From assembly GCA_017465575.1 (NCBI GenBank), contig JAFTVX010000033.1:1-64000 (forward strand): a stretch of DNA of 64,000 nt, in the 5' to 3' direction. Both the position numbers and the translations under genes were made by a program. The DNA is from Alistipes sp. (GTDB taxonomy: Bacteria; Bacteroidota; Bacteroidia; Bacteroidales; Rikenellaceae). The number at the start of each line of letters is the position of its first letter. Within the stretch, counting starts at the first letter, position 1. Positions 17,315-26,213 of this stretch are shown here, in pieces. Under the pieces are notes generated by a model. That model did not search any database, was not told the DNA's origin, and worked only from the letters and a program-made list of their open reading frames with translations.

Positions 17315-18229
17315 TTAAATATTAGCAACATTCGAAATCATTATCTCGGATACAAAACCTCTGCTATTGGGGTTTGAGTTTATCATGCGGGTCGCATATA
17401 CTCGCTTTATCTTAAATTGATAATATAGTTGCTCAAAGAAAGATTCACCCGATGTCTCCTCAATAGGGTCTGAATTGCTTGCTACAAATCTTGCCTTCTT
17501 TTGAGATATGCGAGTGCAAAAGTCTCTTAGACGGATTTGCTCAGCATCGTTAAATCCCTCTTTTGAGTATGATGTGAACGACGATGTCTCCGATAGGGGC
17601 TTATATGGAGGGTCGAGATAGAAGAGTGAATTTGAGGTTGCATAATCTTCTGTCTTTGCAAAATCGCCACATAAAATCTCAACCTTTTGTAGAAGTTCAG
17701 ATACTGCTAAAAGATTCTCCTTATCACAGATTTTGGGGTTTGCATATTTGCCGTGTGGAACATTAAACTCGCCCTTTGAATTAACACGATACAATCCGTT
17801 AAAGCAAGTTCTATTTAGGAATATAAATAGGGCAGCATTCTCTAAATTAGAATATCCCTTTGCATTATACTCCTTTCGTTTCTGCAGAAAGTACTCTTTT
17901 CTTCCGTCAGAAGATAGCGAAATGTACTCGGTTTGTATAGTGTAAAGTCTATCAATAAGTCTCTGCACATCACACTTGATTACCTTGTATGTGCAGATTA
18001 AGTCGGGATTAATATCATTGATAACCGCGCGTTTAATATTAGGATATTTCTGCAATATCCAGAAAAGAACAGCTCCACCACCAACAAAGGGCTCTATATA
18101 TGTTAGCTCTTCATAGCAATGCAAATCTTTTGGAAGAGATTTTTCCACCTCATCCAATAGTTGGGTCTTACCACCAACCCATTTAACAAATGGCTTTGCG
18201 ATAGTTATTTGTATCATAGAGCTTTGCAT
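17315..18229 (-). CDS. dpnM: DpnM/Dam-like DNA adenine methyltransferase (GATC)
   Basis: 304 aa alpha-class N6-adenine methyltransferase of the Dam/D12 family. It has FVKWVGGKTQLL (motif X, near residue 15), IEPFVGGGAVLF (SAM site), INDINPDLI, FNGLYRVNSKGEFNVPHGKY (DNA-recognition part) and catalytic DPPY with PLSETSSFTSY. It protects double-stranded host GATC sites. It is the first gene of the restriction locus. A start at 18217 (MIQITIAKPF) is also possible. The whole block of four genes is clearly AT-richer than its neighbours, which suggests horizontal transfer. Confidence 0.93.
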   Translation of the reverse strand: MQSSMIQITIAKPFVKWVGGKTQLLDEVEKSLPKDLHCYEELTYIEPFVGGGAVLFWILQKYPNIKRAVINDINPDLICTYKVIKCDVQRLIDRLYTIQTEYISLSSDGRKEYFLQKRKEYNAKGYSNLENAALFIFLNRTCFNGLYRVNSKGEFNVPHGKYANPKICDKENLLAVSELLQKVEILCGDFAKTEDYATSNSLFYLDPPYKPLSETSSFTSYSKEGFNDAEQIRLRDFCTRISQKKARFVASNSDPIEETSGESFFEQLYYQFKIKRVYATRMINSNPNSRGFVSEIMISNVANI

Positions 18230-18273
18230 TGATAATATTCCTAAAATTTGTTTGTCTAACTTAAATGACGGTG

Positions 18274-18996
18274 TTATTCTGCCGCCGTTAGTTTCCCGCT
18301 CTGCTCGGCACGGCGGAGGATGCCCTCGAAGTCGCGTACCGAAGACATTGTCCAGCGGGTGAGGAGTTTTAGCTGCTCGGCATCGCTAAGTTGCCAGCCA
18401 TCAACCGTTTGGCGGATACGCTCCGAGAGCATATAGATAAGTATCGCTGCCGAAGCCGAGACATTGAGGCTCTCGACCATACCGCACATCGGAATCATCA
18501 AGAACTCATCTGCAGCCTCGATAACCTCGTCGGATATTCCTGCGTGCTCGGTGCCGAAGACAAGGGCAAACTTACCCTTTGTAACATCGAAGCTTTCGGG
18601 CGTTGAGCTACAACGGTGGGGCGTGGTGGCCACAATGCGGTAGCCCTCGCCTTTAAGTGCGGCGAGTGCCTCGGCTGTGGTTTCGTGGTGCTCGACATCT
18701 ACCCACTTCTGCGTGCCACGCACGATATTCACCGAGGGGTCGAACTTGCAGCGGTCCTCGACGGTGTGTATCTGCTGTATGCCGAATGCCTCGCAGTGGC
18801 GCATAATGGCGCTGGCATTCTGCGGGTGGAACATATTTTCGGTCATAATACGCATATAGTGGGTGCGCTGCTCGACGGTGCGTCGAAGCGTTATCTTGCG
18901 CTCCTCGGTGAGGAACTGGGTCATATAGTCGAGGCGTTCGCGTAGCCACTCCTCGCTATGCTCCTCGGTGCGCAGTCTACTTGCGATATTTGTCAT
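18274..18996 (-). CDS. trmH: tRNA (Gm18) 2'-O-methyltransferase
   Basis: 240 aa SPOUT-family RNA methyltransferase. The three knot motifs are present: NASAIMRHCEAFGI, FGTEHAGIS and IPMCGMVESLNVSASAAI. The closest well-studied relative in motif spacing is TrmH, which methylates G18 in the tRNA D-loop; an rRNA target cannot be excluded. It overlaps rsgA by 20 bp, forming a trmH-rsgA-cvpA unit interrupted downstream by the restriction locus. Confidence 0.88.
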   Translation of the reverse strand: MTNIASRLRTEEHSEEWLRERLDYMTQFLTEERKITLRRTVEQRTHYMRIMTENMFHPQNASAIMRHCEAFGIQQIHTVEDRCKFDPSVNIVRGTQKWVDVEHHETTAEALAALKGEGYRIVATTPHRCSSTPESFDVTKGKFALVFGTEHAGISDEVIEAADEFLMIPMCGMVESLNVSASAAILIYMLSERIRQTVDGWQLSDAEQLKLLTRWTMSSVRDFEGILRRAEQSGKLTAAE

Positions 18997-19897
18997 CTTC
19001 GTCTAATATTTTCAGGTAACTTTCGTATCTCGACCACGCCACACGACCCTCCTTGACAGCCTCTGTTACGGCGCATCCAGGCTCGTGGGTGTGGGTGCAG
19101 TTGTAGAAACGGCACTCTGGCGCAAGGCGCATCATCTCGGGGAAGTAGCGACATAGCTCCTTATCGTCGATATCGATAAGTCCGAAGCCCTTGATGCCTG
19201 GGGTGTCGATGATATATCCGCCCTCGAGGGGGTACATCGTCGAGAATGTCGTGGTGTGCTTGCCCTGCTGGTGGCTATCCGAGATTTCGCCTGTGCGGAT
19301 ATCCAAGGTGGGGTCTATCGAGCCAACAAGTGTCGATTTGCCAACGCCCGAGTTGCCCGCAACAAGTGTGGTGCGACCACGAAGCATAGCGCGGATATGC
19401 TCTACGCCCTCACCCGTGGTAGACGAAAGGCGCAACACCTCATATCCTGCATCCTCATATATGGCCGTAAACTCCTCCGCCTCTGCCTCCCACTCCTCAG
19501 TGAGGGTGTCTGCCTTGCCCAAGACGATGCTTACGGGGACTTTATACGCCTCGCAGGTGACCAAGAAGCGGTCGACAAACTCCTTGGGTGTGGTGGGCGA
19601 GTGGAGTGTTACGATAAGCAGGGCGTGGTCGATATTCGCAGCGATGATATGCGACTCCTTCGAGAGGTTCGAAGCTCGGCGAATAACATAGTTGCGACGG
19701 GGCACAATCTCGATAATAACGGAGCTGTCGCCATCGGGCTCGACCACGACACGGTCGCCCACGACAACGGGATTTGTCGAGCGCACACCTTTTAGGCGCA
19801 GACGCCCACGAATACGGCAGTTGAGCGTGCCCTCCTCGGTGGCAACCTCATACCAGCTGCCCGTAGCACTTGTTACGATACCTTCAACTCTCTCCAT
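18977..19897 (-). CDS. rsgA: Small ribosomal subunit biogenesis GTPase
   Basis: 306 aa circularly permuted GTPase that checks 30S maturation. The order is an N-terminal OB fold, then G4 (VLGKADT, a variant of NKxD), G1 (GNSGVGKSTL), G2/G3 (DTPGIKGFG) and a C-terminal Zn knuckle (PECRFYNCTHTHEPGCAV). The length is normal. The G4 motif lacks the usual Asn, which occurs in some relatives. It follows the cvpA gene by 4 bp. Confidence 0.94.
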   Translation of the reverse strand: MERVEGIVTSATGSWYEVATEEGTLNCRIRGRLRLKGVRSTNPVVVGDRVVVEPDGDSSVIIEIVPRRNYVIRRASNLSKESHIIAANIDHALLIVTLHSPTTPKEFVDRFLVTCEAYKVPVSIVLGKADTLTEEWEAEAEEFTAIYEDAGYEVLRLSSTTGEGVEHIRAMLRGRTTLVAGNSGVGKSTLVGSIDPTLDIRTGEISDSHQQGKHTTTFSTMYPLEGGYIIDTPGIKGFGLIDIDDKELCRYFPEMMRLAPECRFYNCTHTHEPGCAVTEAVKEGRVAWSRYESYLKILDEDDKYRK

Positions 19898-19901
19898 ACG
19901 C

Positions 19902-20564
19902 CTACTCTACCTCTTCGAAAAATATCTGTTCGCGAATTGCCTTGTCTGCCTCTTCGCGGATATAACCATCTATCTGCTTGATAGTTGGCGCAATCCGAAC
20001 ACCAAACTCCACAAGCGGGAAGTATGTCATCGAGCTCGCAAGGGTCTCGTAGCTAATATATTTGTGGTGGAAGAACTCGCGCATCTCGCCATCCACATCG
20101 CCCTCGTTGAGCTTGCGTAGCTTCTCGACAAGTTCGTTCTCTCTGCCCTCATACTCCACGAACATCTCGCCGAGCTTGTCGTTACGAATCTCGGTGCCGA
20201 GGTTGATGCGGTCGAATACCGAGAGGAGCGAGGCAACGACAACAACCAAGGTTGCGAGGCTCAGGATGCCACCAAGCAACGAGTCGAAGAAGCGGATAGG
20301 CTTCCAGACAACCAACATACGCACCAACGGCGCAATAATCCAGACGAGCAGCACGGCACATGCCACGATAACAAAGAATCCCGCAAGATATGCCTTGCCC
20401 GGGTCGTCCATGAAGAGAGAGCCTACCTGTGTGGCAAACTTGGGTGCAAGTAATACGGCAGCATAGATGCCTACCAAGTGGCAAAGTTCGACGATAAAGC
20501 CACGGCGTAGGCCGAGGATAAAGAGCCAAACGGCTAATATTGCTACAACAATATCTATAACCAT
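19902..20564 (-). CDS. CvpA-family membrane protein
   Basis: 220 aa from the ATG at 20564. It has four hydrophobic helices in the N-terminal 150 residues, the typical GLRRGF loop after the first helix and a C-terminal cytosolic tail. CvpA was first linked to colicin V production and is now seen as a general envelope-homeostasis protein. I prefer ATG 20564 (MVIDIVVAILAVWLFILG) to the more distal ATG at 20639, because the former begins the first helix directly, as in other family members. Confidence 0.8.
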   Translation of the reverse strand: MVIDIVVAILAVWLFILGLRRGFIVELCHLVGIYAAVLLAPKFATQVGSLFMDDPGKAYLAGFFVIVACAVLLVWIIAPLVRMLVVWKPIRFFDSLLGGILSLATLVVVVASLLSVFDRINLGTEIRNDKLGEMFVEYEGRENELVEKLRKLNEGDVDGEMREFFHHKYISYETLASSMTYFPLVEFGVRIAPTIKQIDGYIREEADKAIREQIFFEEVE

Positions 20565-20593
20565 AATGAATACCTTATAAATAAAATTCCGCA

Positions 20594-20630
20594 CGAAGTT
20601 AGTAATTTTTTTCGTTTCTTCGTATCTTTG
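20594..20630. promoter_or_regulatory. Divergent promoter region cvpA / GH2 gene
   Basis: Plus strand: TATCTTTG at 20623-20630, 19 bases before the GH2 ATG, a good -7 box. Minus strand: a weaker TAACTTCG (complement at 20594-20601) 30 bases before the chosen cvpA ATG. No convincing -33 boxes. Confidence 0.55.
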
Positions 20631-20649
20631 CCAAGACAAAATACCGAAT

Positions 20650-22635
20650 ATGAGATACTATCTTACCATTATAGCACTCCTTTTTGCTCTTGCTGTGCGT
20701 GGTGCAGAGCCTGTGCGCCAGAGTTTTAGTCTCGCATCCGACTGGCAACTATTCCCCGCCACGGCATTGGATAGCGACGATGCCGAGTATGTGTCGTTGC
20801 CCCATTCGTTCGACAGTTGTGCCGAGCCGATGACCTATATGCGTGAGTTTGTTGCACCGCGTGAGTGGAGCGACAAGCGTGTATTTTTGCGCTTTGGCGG
20901 TGTGGCAGGTAGCGCCGAGGTGGTGCTCAATGGCCGCTATGTGGGCGAGCACCGTGGCAACTTTACAGCCTTTACCTTCGAGATTAGCGACCGTCTGGTC
21001 TATGGCTCGAAGAACTATTTGATGGTCGGTGTGTCGGCAGCTTCGCGCAACGATATGCTCCCCACCTCGACCGATATAAAGTTATATAGCGGCATCTATC
21101 GTGATGTCGAAATCATTGTTGCCGAGCGAGATATGATTTCGCCTCTGCACTACTCGAGCGATGGCGTATTTGTTGAGCAGGGCACGATTACTGCCGACAA
21201 TGCCGAGGGCGTTGTGCGCCTCTACCTCTCGACCGCTGCGGAGCATCCTACGGTGGCGGTGCGCTTTATCGACCCCGCTGGTTATGTGGCGTTTGAGGCG
21301 GAGCAACGAGTGCAGAAGTACAACACGGCGCGCGGTGTTGAGGTGCCCTACAACTTCGCCTTCCCTGAGTTGTGGAGTCTCGAGAGACCCCAGATGTATA
21401 GCGTGGTGGCGGAGTTGTCGGTCGATGGCAAAATCTGCGATAGGGTAGAGGTTGAGACAGGCTTTCGTAAGATTGCGGTGGGCGATGATAACCGCCTAAA
21501 AATCAACGATAAGGTAGTTGCTGTTCGTGGCGTAAATATGGCACACGACCGCTTTGGTTGTGGGCTTGTGGCAAGCCATGCCGATATAGATTCCGACCTT
21601 GCCATTATCCGCGACCTCGGTGCCAATGCCATTCGCTCGATTGCAGGCCCTCACGATGGCTATCTCTATGAGCGTTGCGACAAGGAGGGTATGTTGGCGT
21701 GGATAGATTTCCCCTTTATGCGCTCGCCACTCTCGCTGACCGATATCTGCTACTATCCTACGCAGGCGTTCCGCAACAACGGCTTTGAGCAGTTGCGCGA
21801 GATTGTGGCGCAGAACTACAACCACCCCTCGGTGGTTATGTGGGGCATCTTCTCGCTTGTATGGCAGAGGGGCGACGACCCAGTGTCGTATGTTAGGGAA
21901 CTCAACGAGTTGGCGCATACGCTCGATGGCTCACGACCCACGGTGGCTGTTAGCAACAGCGATGGCGATGTCAACTTCGTAACCGACCTTATCGTATTGC
22001 GACAAGATGTCGGCCTGCGCCGTGGTAGCGCCGACGATGTTGCGGTGTGGTGTCATCAGCTTAAGGGCAATGCCAAGTTTGCATCGTTGCGCTATGGTGT
22101 ATGCTATGGCGAGGAGGGCTCGGTGGTACATCAGACTGACGATGTTAAGCGTCAGGTGCGTGGCGAGAAGGTTGTGCCCGAGCGCCGACAGACATCGCTC
22201 CACGAACGATATATCGCCAATATCTCGGAGGCGGATATCTTCTGGGGTGTGTGGCTCGACAATATCTTCGACTATGCCTCACCACGCCGTGCCTATGGCG
22301 TTAATCAGTCTGGTTTAGTGGACTTTAAGCGTGAAACGAAGAAGGATGCCTATTGGCTCTATCGCGCTCTCTGGAGTGCCGAGCCTACGCTACATATCGC
22401 CGAGAAGCGCTGGATACAACGCCGTGATACCCTGCAACATATCAAGGTATATAGCTCGGTGGGCGAGCCACTGCTTATGATGGGTGAGGATACGCTTCGT
22501 GTGCGTGAGGTTGCACCACGCCAATATGTTGCCGACTCGGTTGTTGTTCACGGCCGTGCGACAATCAGCGCCGAGGCGGGCGATTTAAGCGATAAGATAG
22601 AGTTTAGAGTTGGCACCTTTGGAGCACTCCAATAG
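20650..22635 (+). CDS. Glycoside hydrolase family 2-like protein, probably catalytically dead
   Basis: 661 aa with a signal peptide (ends near VRGA). The layout is that of GH2 beta-galactosidase-like enzymes: sugar-binding jelly roll (about 25-165), Ig-like sandwich (about 170-275), then a TIM barrel starting at VETGFRKI...VRGVNMAHD. The acid/base region reads NHPSVVMWGIFSLVW where active members have an NE after the MWG-x-x turn; here it is SL. The nucleophile region reads VCYGEEGS where active members have SEYGAGGS, so the Glu is replaced by Cys. The usual aromatic YYGWY stretch is also lost (LRQDVGLRRG). It may be a binding protein. The last 32 bases overlap the convergent wbqC-like gene. 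Confidence 0.75.
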   Translation: MRYYLTIIALLFALAVRGAEPVRQSFSLASDWQLFPATALDSDDAEYVSLPHSFDSCAEPMTYMREFVAPREWSDKRVFLRFGGVAGSAEVVLNGRYVGEHRGNFTAFTFEISDRLVYGSKNYLMVGVSAASRNDMLPTSTDIKLYSGIYRDVEIIVAERDMISPLHYSSDGVFVEQGTITADNAEGVVRLYLSTAAEHPTVAVRFIDPAGYVAFEAEQRVQKYNTARGVEVPYNFAFPELWSLERPQMYSVVAELSVDGKICDRVEVETGFRKIAVGDDNRLKINDKVVAVRGVNMAHDRFGCGLVASHADIDSDLAIIRDLGANAIRSIAGPHDGYLYERCDKEGMLAWIDFPFMRSPLSLTDICYYPTQAFRNNGFEQLREIVAQNYNHPSVVMWGIFSLVWQRGDDPVSYVRELNELAHTLDGSRPTVAVSNSDGDVNFVTDLIVLRQDVGLRRGSADDVAVWCHQLKGNAKFASLRYGVCYGEEGSVVHQTDDVKRQVRGEKVVPERRQTSLHERYIANISEADIFWGVWLDNIFDYASPRRAYGVNQSGLVDFKRETKKDAYWLYRALWSAEPTLHIAEKRWIQRRDTLQHIKVYSSVGEPLLMMGEDTLRVREVAPRQYVADSVVVHGRATISAEAGDLSDKIEFRVGTFGALQ

Positions 22636-23206
22636 CATCACGACCCTCGCACATCAAAAGATCGTAAATCGAGAGGTTTGGCTCGAAGGGAAGTCTATCA
22701 TCAAATACCTGAATATAGGGCTCGGCACGAAATGTCGAGCCTCTTCGTTTGTCGCGTAGGTCGATATCCTCCTCCGATGCCACGATATACTGCTCCGAGA
22801 TGCGTGGCTCGGCGATTTTCAGTACCGAGCATACACCCTCCAAGGTCGCCATATTGAGGTCGACAAGCCACTTCCACTCCTTCGTAAAGAGGGGTGTAAA
22901 CTTATCGGCAAAGTAGTCGTAGTAGGGCGAGTTGCGGTATGCCGACTCCATCGCCACAAGGTGCTGATGTTGCCAGCGCTTCGAGTAGTCGATGCGCATC
23001 GAGCGCATTGCCTGGCGTGGGCGGTTGGCGTGGGCAAGCTGTACGGATAGTTGCATCACACCTCCCGAGGTCATTATCTCGGTGCGGTTGCGCTCCGAGC
23101 GCTTTACATAGTTCTCGCCAAGGTCAATAACCACATCGTCGCCACCCTTGATGATGGCTGTCCAATACTCCGTAGAGCCGAAATATGCCGAAGGTAGAAT
23201 TATCAT
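22604..23206 (-). CDS. WbqC-like family protein
   Basis: 200 aa. The start MIILPSAYFGSTEYWTAII, the central TNR-type MRIDYSKRWQHQHLVAMESAYRNSPYY-like block and the C-terminal PYIQVFDDRLPFEPNLSIYDLLMCEG are typical of the WbqC family, which occurs in polysaccharide clusters and as a stand-alone gene in Bacteroidales. The biochemical role is not settled. It follows prmA by 8 bp, so it is probably co-transcribed with it. Confidence 0.8.
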   Translation of the reverse strand: MIILPSAYFGSTEYWTAIIKGGDDVVIDLGENYVKRSERNRTEIMTSGGVMQLSVQLAHANRPRQAMRSMRIDYSKRWQHQHLVAMESAYRNSPYYDYFADKFTPLFTKEWKWLVDLNMATLEGVCSVLKIAEPRISEQYIVASEEDIDLRDKRRGSTFRAEPYIQVFDDRLPFEPNLSIYDLLMCEGRDAIGVLQRCQL

Positions 23207-23214
23207 CGTTGCGC

Positions 23215-24054
23215 CTATTTTTCAAAAACCAAACATACCCAGCCCTCCTCATCGCTTTGGGCGATGGGGTGTAAGCCACGCTCTGTTACGGCGGTAGTAA
23301 TATCTGCGATATCCTCCGTAAGGAAGCCACTCAAAAGCAACTTGCCACCCTCGTTTAGTGCTGCGGTGTAGCGGTCGATATCGTTGAGGATTATGTTGCG
23401 GTTGATATTTGCCACGACCATATCGTAGGTGCGACCCTCCACGACCTCTACCGTGCCAAGCAAGACCTCCATTTTGTGTGCTATGCCGTTAAGCGAGGCT
23501 GCCTCCTCGGCACTCGCTGTCGACCACGGGTCGATATCCACGGCATCGGCACGCTCGGCGCCACACTTGATGGCGGCAATCGACAATACGCCTGTGCCAC
23601 AGCCTACATCAAGCACTCTGCCTGTGGGTTTTAGCGAGTGTATCGTGCGACACATCATTCGTGTTGTGTGGTGGTGTCCCGAGCCAAACGACATCGAGGG
23701 TTTTACGATGATGTCCACGATGCCTTCGTCGGGAGCGGGGTGGTGCGCTGCACGGATAACCATCAGATTATCAATCTCTACGGGGCTAAAACTCTCCTCC
23801 TCCCATCGCTCGTTCCAGTTCTCATCCTCTATCTCCGCTTCGCTTACGATAGTGCCATAGTCGGCAATTGCCATAAGTGTCTCATTGCGGCACTCCGCCC
23901 AACTCTCTTTAAGGATAAAGGCGTGGAGCTCGGCACCTTCTGCCGTAGGCGTGGTGTCGAAACTCTCAAAGGGGTAGTCTGCCAAAAAGGCGGTGGCAAT
24001 CTCTGCCATCTCCTCGTTGGCGCACGATATTTTTAGGTCGATATATTTTCGCAT
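23215..24054 (-). CDS. prmA: Ribosomal protein L11 methyltransferase
   Basis: 279 aa. PrmA trimethylates ribosomal protein L11 with SAM. It shows the N-terminal ferredoxin-like substrate domain, the NWNERWEE linker motif, KPSMSFGSGHHHTTRMM (family FGTGxHxTT), the SAM site DVGCGTGVLSIAA, and NINRNIIL in place of the catalytic-site NPPF-type loop. The length is normal. Its promoter faces that of xerD. Confidence 0.92.
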   Translation of the reverse strand: MRKYIDLKISCANEEMAEIATAFLADYPFESFDTTPTAEGAELHAFILKESWAECRNETLMAIADYGTIVSEAEIEDENWNERWEEESFSPVEIDNLMVIRAAHHPAPDEGIVDIIVKPSMSFGSGHHHTTRMMCRTIHSLKPTGRVLDVGCGTGVLSIAAIKCGAERADAVDIDPWSTASAEEAASLNGIAHKMEVLLGTVEVVEGRTYDMVVANINRNIILNDIDRYTAALNEGGKLLLSGFLTEDIADITTAVTERGLHPIAQSDEEGWVCLVFEK

Positions 24055-24092
24055 TTTTTGCGTGATATTATGTAAAATTTACAAAAAATTTG

Positions 24093-24111
24093 TATCTTTG
24101 AAACAAAGATA
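24093..24111. promoter_or_regulatory. Palindromic face-to-face promoters of xerD and prmA
   Basis: TATCTTTG (24093-24100, plus strand) and its exact mirror CAAAGATA (24104-24111) are separated by AAA. The plus box serves xerD (ATG at 24120) and the minus box prmA (ATG at 24054). The boxes point at each other, so the two transcripts would overlap at their 5' ends. The -33 boxes are weak. Confidence 0.6.
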
Positions 24112-24119
24112 GTAATAAT

Positions 24120-25025
24120 ATGGCAGAAAGTCATAAAAAGTGGGAAGTTTTTGCACGCGATTACCGTCGATATATTCGCCTTGAGAAGCATCTCTCGGAG
24201 AATACTGTCGATGCCTATATGCGTGATTTGGAGGAGTTTGCCCACTACATAATGCGTTGGTTTGATGTTCCGCCCGAGCGTGTGGAGCAACCTATGATTG
24301 AGCGCTATATGGCGTGGCTCTACGACGAGGGTCGCAGCCGTGCCTCGCAGGCGCGTAGGCTGAGTGGCATCAAGAGTTTCTACAACTTTCTGCTCCTTGG
24401 CGACCGCATCGAGCAACTGCCTACCGAATATATCGAAGCCCCGAAGTCGCGCCGTACATTGCCCGATATCCTTACCCTCGACGAGATAGATGCTCTTGTG
24501 CGCACCTTCGATATCACGACCGCCAAGGGTAGCCGCGATAGCGCCATTGTCGAGGTGTTGTATTCCTGCGGTCTGCGTGTCTCGGAGCTATGCTCTCTGC
24601 GCCTCGATAACCTCTTCTTTGGCGAGGGCTATATCCGTATTGTCGGCAAGGGCGACAAGCAACGCTTGGTGCCTGTAAGTTCGGCTGCCCGCGACAAGAT
24701 TCAGCTATATATGGAGCATCGCAAGCCTAAGCATCGCTCGGAGCCTACGCTTTTCTTAAACAACCGTGGCGAGCCTCTTACGCGCGTTATGGTCTTTAAT
24801 ATTATCAAGCAGGCGGCACTGTTGGCGGGTATCGATAAGCAGATTAGCCCCCACACCCTGCGCCACTCGTTTGCTACGCATCTATTGGAGGGTGGCGCAA
24901 ATATCCGACAAGTACAGGAGTTGTTGGGTCACGAGAGCATCGTTACGACCGAGATATATACCCACCTCGACCGTAAGCACCTTACGCAAGTTGTTGAGGA
25001 TTCGTTTGTTGATGTCGAAATTTAA
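24120..25025 (+). CDS. xerD: Site-specific tyrosine recombinase XerD-like
   Basis: 301 aa, full length for XerC/D. It has an N-terminal core-binding domain ([17 protein letters not shown]) and a C-terminal catalytic domain with Arg in [13 protein letters not shown], Lys in [22 protein letters not shown] (His and Arg), the [14 protein letters not shown] motif and the nucleophile Tyr in IYTH. With its partner it resolves chromosome dimers at dif. Being a lone gene beside housekeeping genes, it is the chromosomal Xer rather than an element integrase. Confidence 0.92.
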   Translation: MAESHKKWEVFARDYRRYIRLEKHLSENTVDAYMRDLEEFAHYIMRWFDVPPERVEQPMIERYMAWLYDEGRSRASQARRLSGIKSFYNFLLLGDRIEQLPTEYIEAPKSRRTLPDILTLDEIDALVRTFDITTAKGSRDSAIVEVLYSCGLRVSELCSLRLDNLFFGEGYIRIVGKGDKQRLVPVSSAARDKIQLYMEHRKPKHRSEPTLFLNNRGEPLTRVMVFNIIKQAALLAGIDKQISPHTLRHSFATHLLEGGANIRQVQELLGHESIVTTEIYTHLDRKHLTQVVEDSFVDVEI

Positions 25026-25036
25026 TCGTTTGGCGT

Positions 25037-25996
25037 ATGAGAAAGATTGTTGCAATACTCCTATTTTTGGCACTCTCGCCCCTCGCCTTTGCTCAGGAGC
25101 AAGAGGTGAAGATTGAGGCGGATTGGGGTACGCTCTACGGTACGCTTGCCGTGCCCGACGAGGGCGCATCTACCGCTGTTGTTATCGTTGCTGGCTCGGG
25201 ACCTACCGACCGCAATGGCAACTCGTCGTTACAACTTAACACCTATGCCTATAAGATGCTGTCGGATGCCTTGGTCGATGCGGGCTATGCCGTCTTGCGC
25301 TACGATAAGCGCGCTATCGGTATGAGCTATGCACCACGCGAGGTTGTGCTATCGGCGGTATTTTCCGATTTTGTCGATGATGCTGCGTTGTGCGTTGATT
25401 ATCTGCACGATGTGGGCTACGACAAGGTCGTTGTGGCGGGTCATAGCGAGGGTGGCGAGATTGCTCTCTGCCTCGCTCTGCGTGACGATGTGGCTATTGA
25501 TGGCATCGTTCTGCTCTCGGCTGCGGGATACTCGATGGAGACGATACTTATGCGCCAACTATCGGCACAGTTGATGCCCTCGTATATGGGTCTTATGATA
25601 TCGGCAACCGACATTATCCAGCGCTTAAAGCGTGGCGAGGATGTGGCAGAGGATAGAATTCCCAAGGAGCTTGTTTCGTTGTTCCATCCCTCGGTGCAGC
25701 CCTTCTTGCGTAGTAACCTTACGACCGACCCTGCCGAGCTTATCGCCAAGGTCGATGTGCCTACGCTTATTATCTCGGGCGGTCGCGATATTCAGGTCTC
25801 GGTCGATAATGCCGAGCGACTGTTGGCATCGTCAAATGGAGCAAAGCATATCTCGTTCGAGAATATGAGCCATGTGCTCAAAGATAGCACGACAGACGAT
25901 AGAGTAGAACAGATGCTGACGGTATATACCAATTCGCAACTACCTCTTACCGAGGGTCTTGCAGATGCGATAGTAGAATTTTTGAAAACAATATAA
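25037..25996 (+). CDS. Secreted alpha/beta hydrolase
   Basis: 319 aa with a signal peptide ending near LAFAQ. It has the alpha/beta-hydrolase core: oxyanion region VAGSGPTDRNGN, nucleophile elbow GHSEGG (Ser), acid Asp in ISGGRDIQV and His in MSHVLK, so the triad is complete. The SGPTDRNGNS signature is typical of periplasmic esterase/peptidase-like members annotated in Bacteroidota; substrate unknown. It starts 11 bp after the xerD stop and may be co-transcribed. Confidence 0.82.
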   Translation: MRKIVAILLFLALSPLAFAQEQEVKIEADWGTLYGTLAVPDEGASTAVVIVAGSGPTDRNGNSSLQLNTYAYKMLSDALVDAGYAVLRYDKRAIGMSYAPREVVLSAVFSDFVDDAALCVDYLHDVGYDKVVVAGHSEGGEIALCLALRDDVAIDGIVLLSAAGYSMETILMRQLSAQLMPSYMGLMISATDIIQRLKRGEDVAEDRIPKELVSLFHPSVQPFLRSNLTTDPAELIAKVDVPTLIISGGRDIQVSVDNAERLLASSNGAKHISFENMSHVLKDSTTDDRVEQMLTVYTNSQLPLTEGLADAIVEFLKTI

Positions 25997-26010
25997 ACCT
26001 TAACACCTTA

Positions 26011-26207
26011 AAAGTAGGTTCTATAAATTAGGTCGAGTTGATTTTGGAGATTATTTTGAGAATATTTCTTATTTCTTCTCGAAGGCGCAATGCGAGCATT
26101 GTAACTGAGGAAAAATAAGAAAGAGTCCAAAATAAGCCCAAAAGCGACCGAAATAGAATCTGCCGAAACAACGATTAACACCTTCACTAATTTATAGAAC
26201 ATACTTT
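26011..26207. repeat. 197-bp nested inverted repeat
   Basis: Outer arms AAAGTAGGTTCTATAAATTA (26011-26030) and its complement at 26188-26207 match 19 of 20. Inside are TTTCTTATTT...CTTCTC (26065-26080) against a complementary stretch at 26107-26122, and a central GCAATG/CATTGT hairpin. TTAACACCTT occurs as a direct repeat just outside the left arm and just inside the right one. No gene lies in the 217-bp gap. Confidence 0.8.
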
Positions 26208-26213
26208 AATACT

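Noticed and set aside
24120-25025. Integrase of a mobile element
   Set aside because: Length, motifs and the chromosomal context fit housekeeping XerD; no attachment-site repeats or cargo genes are nearby.
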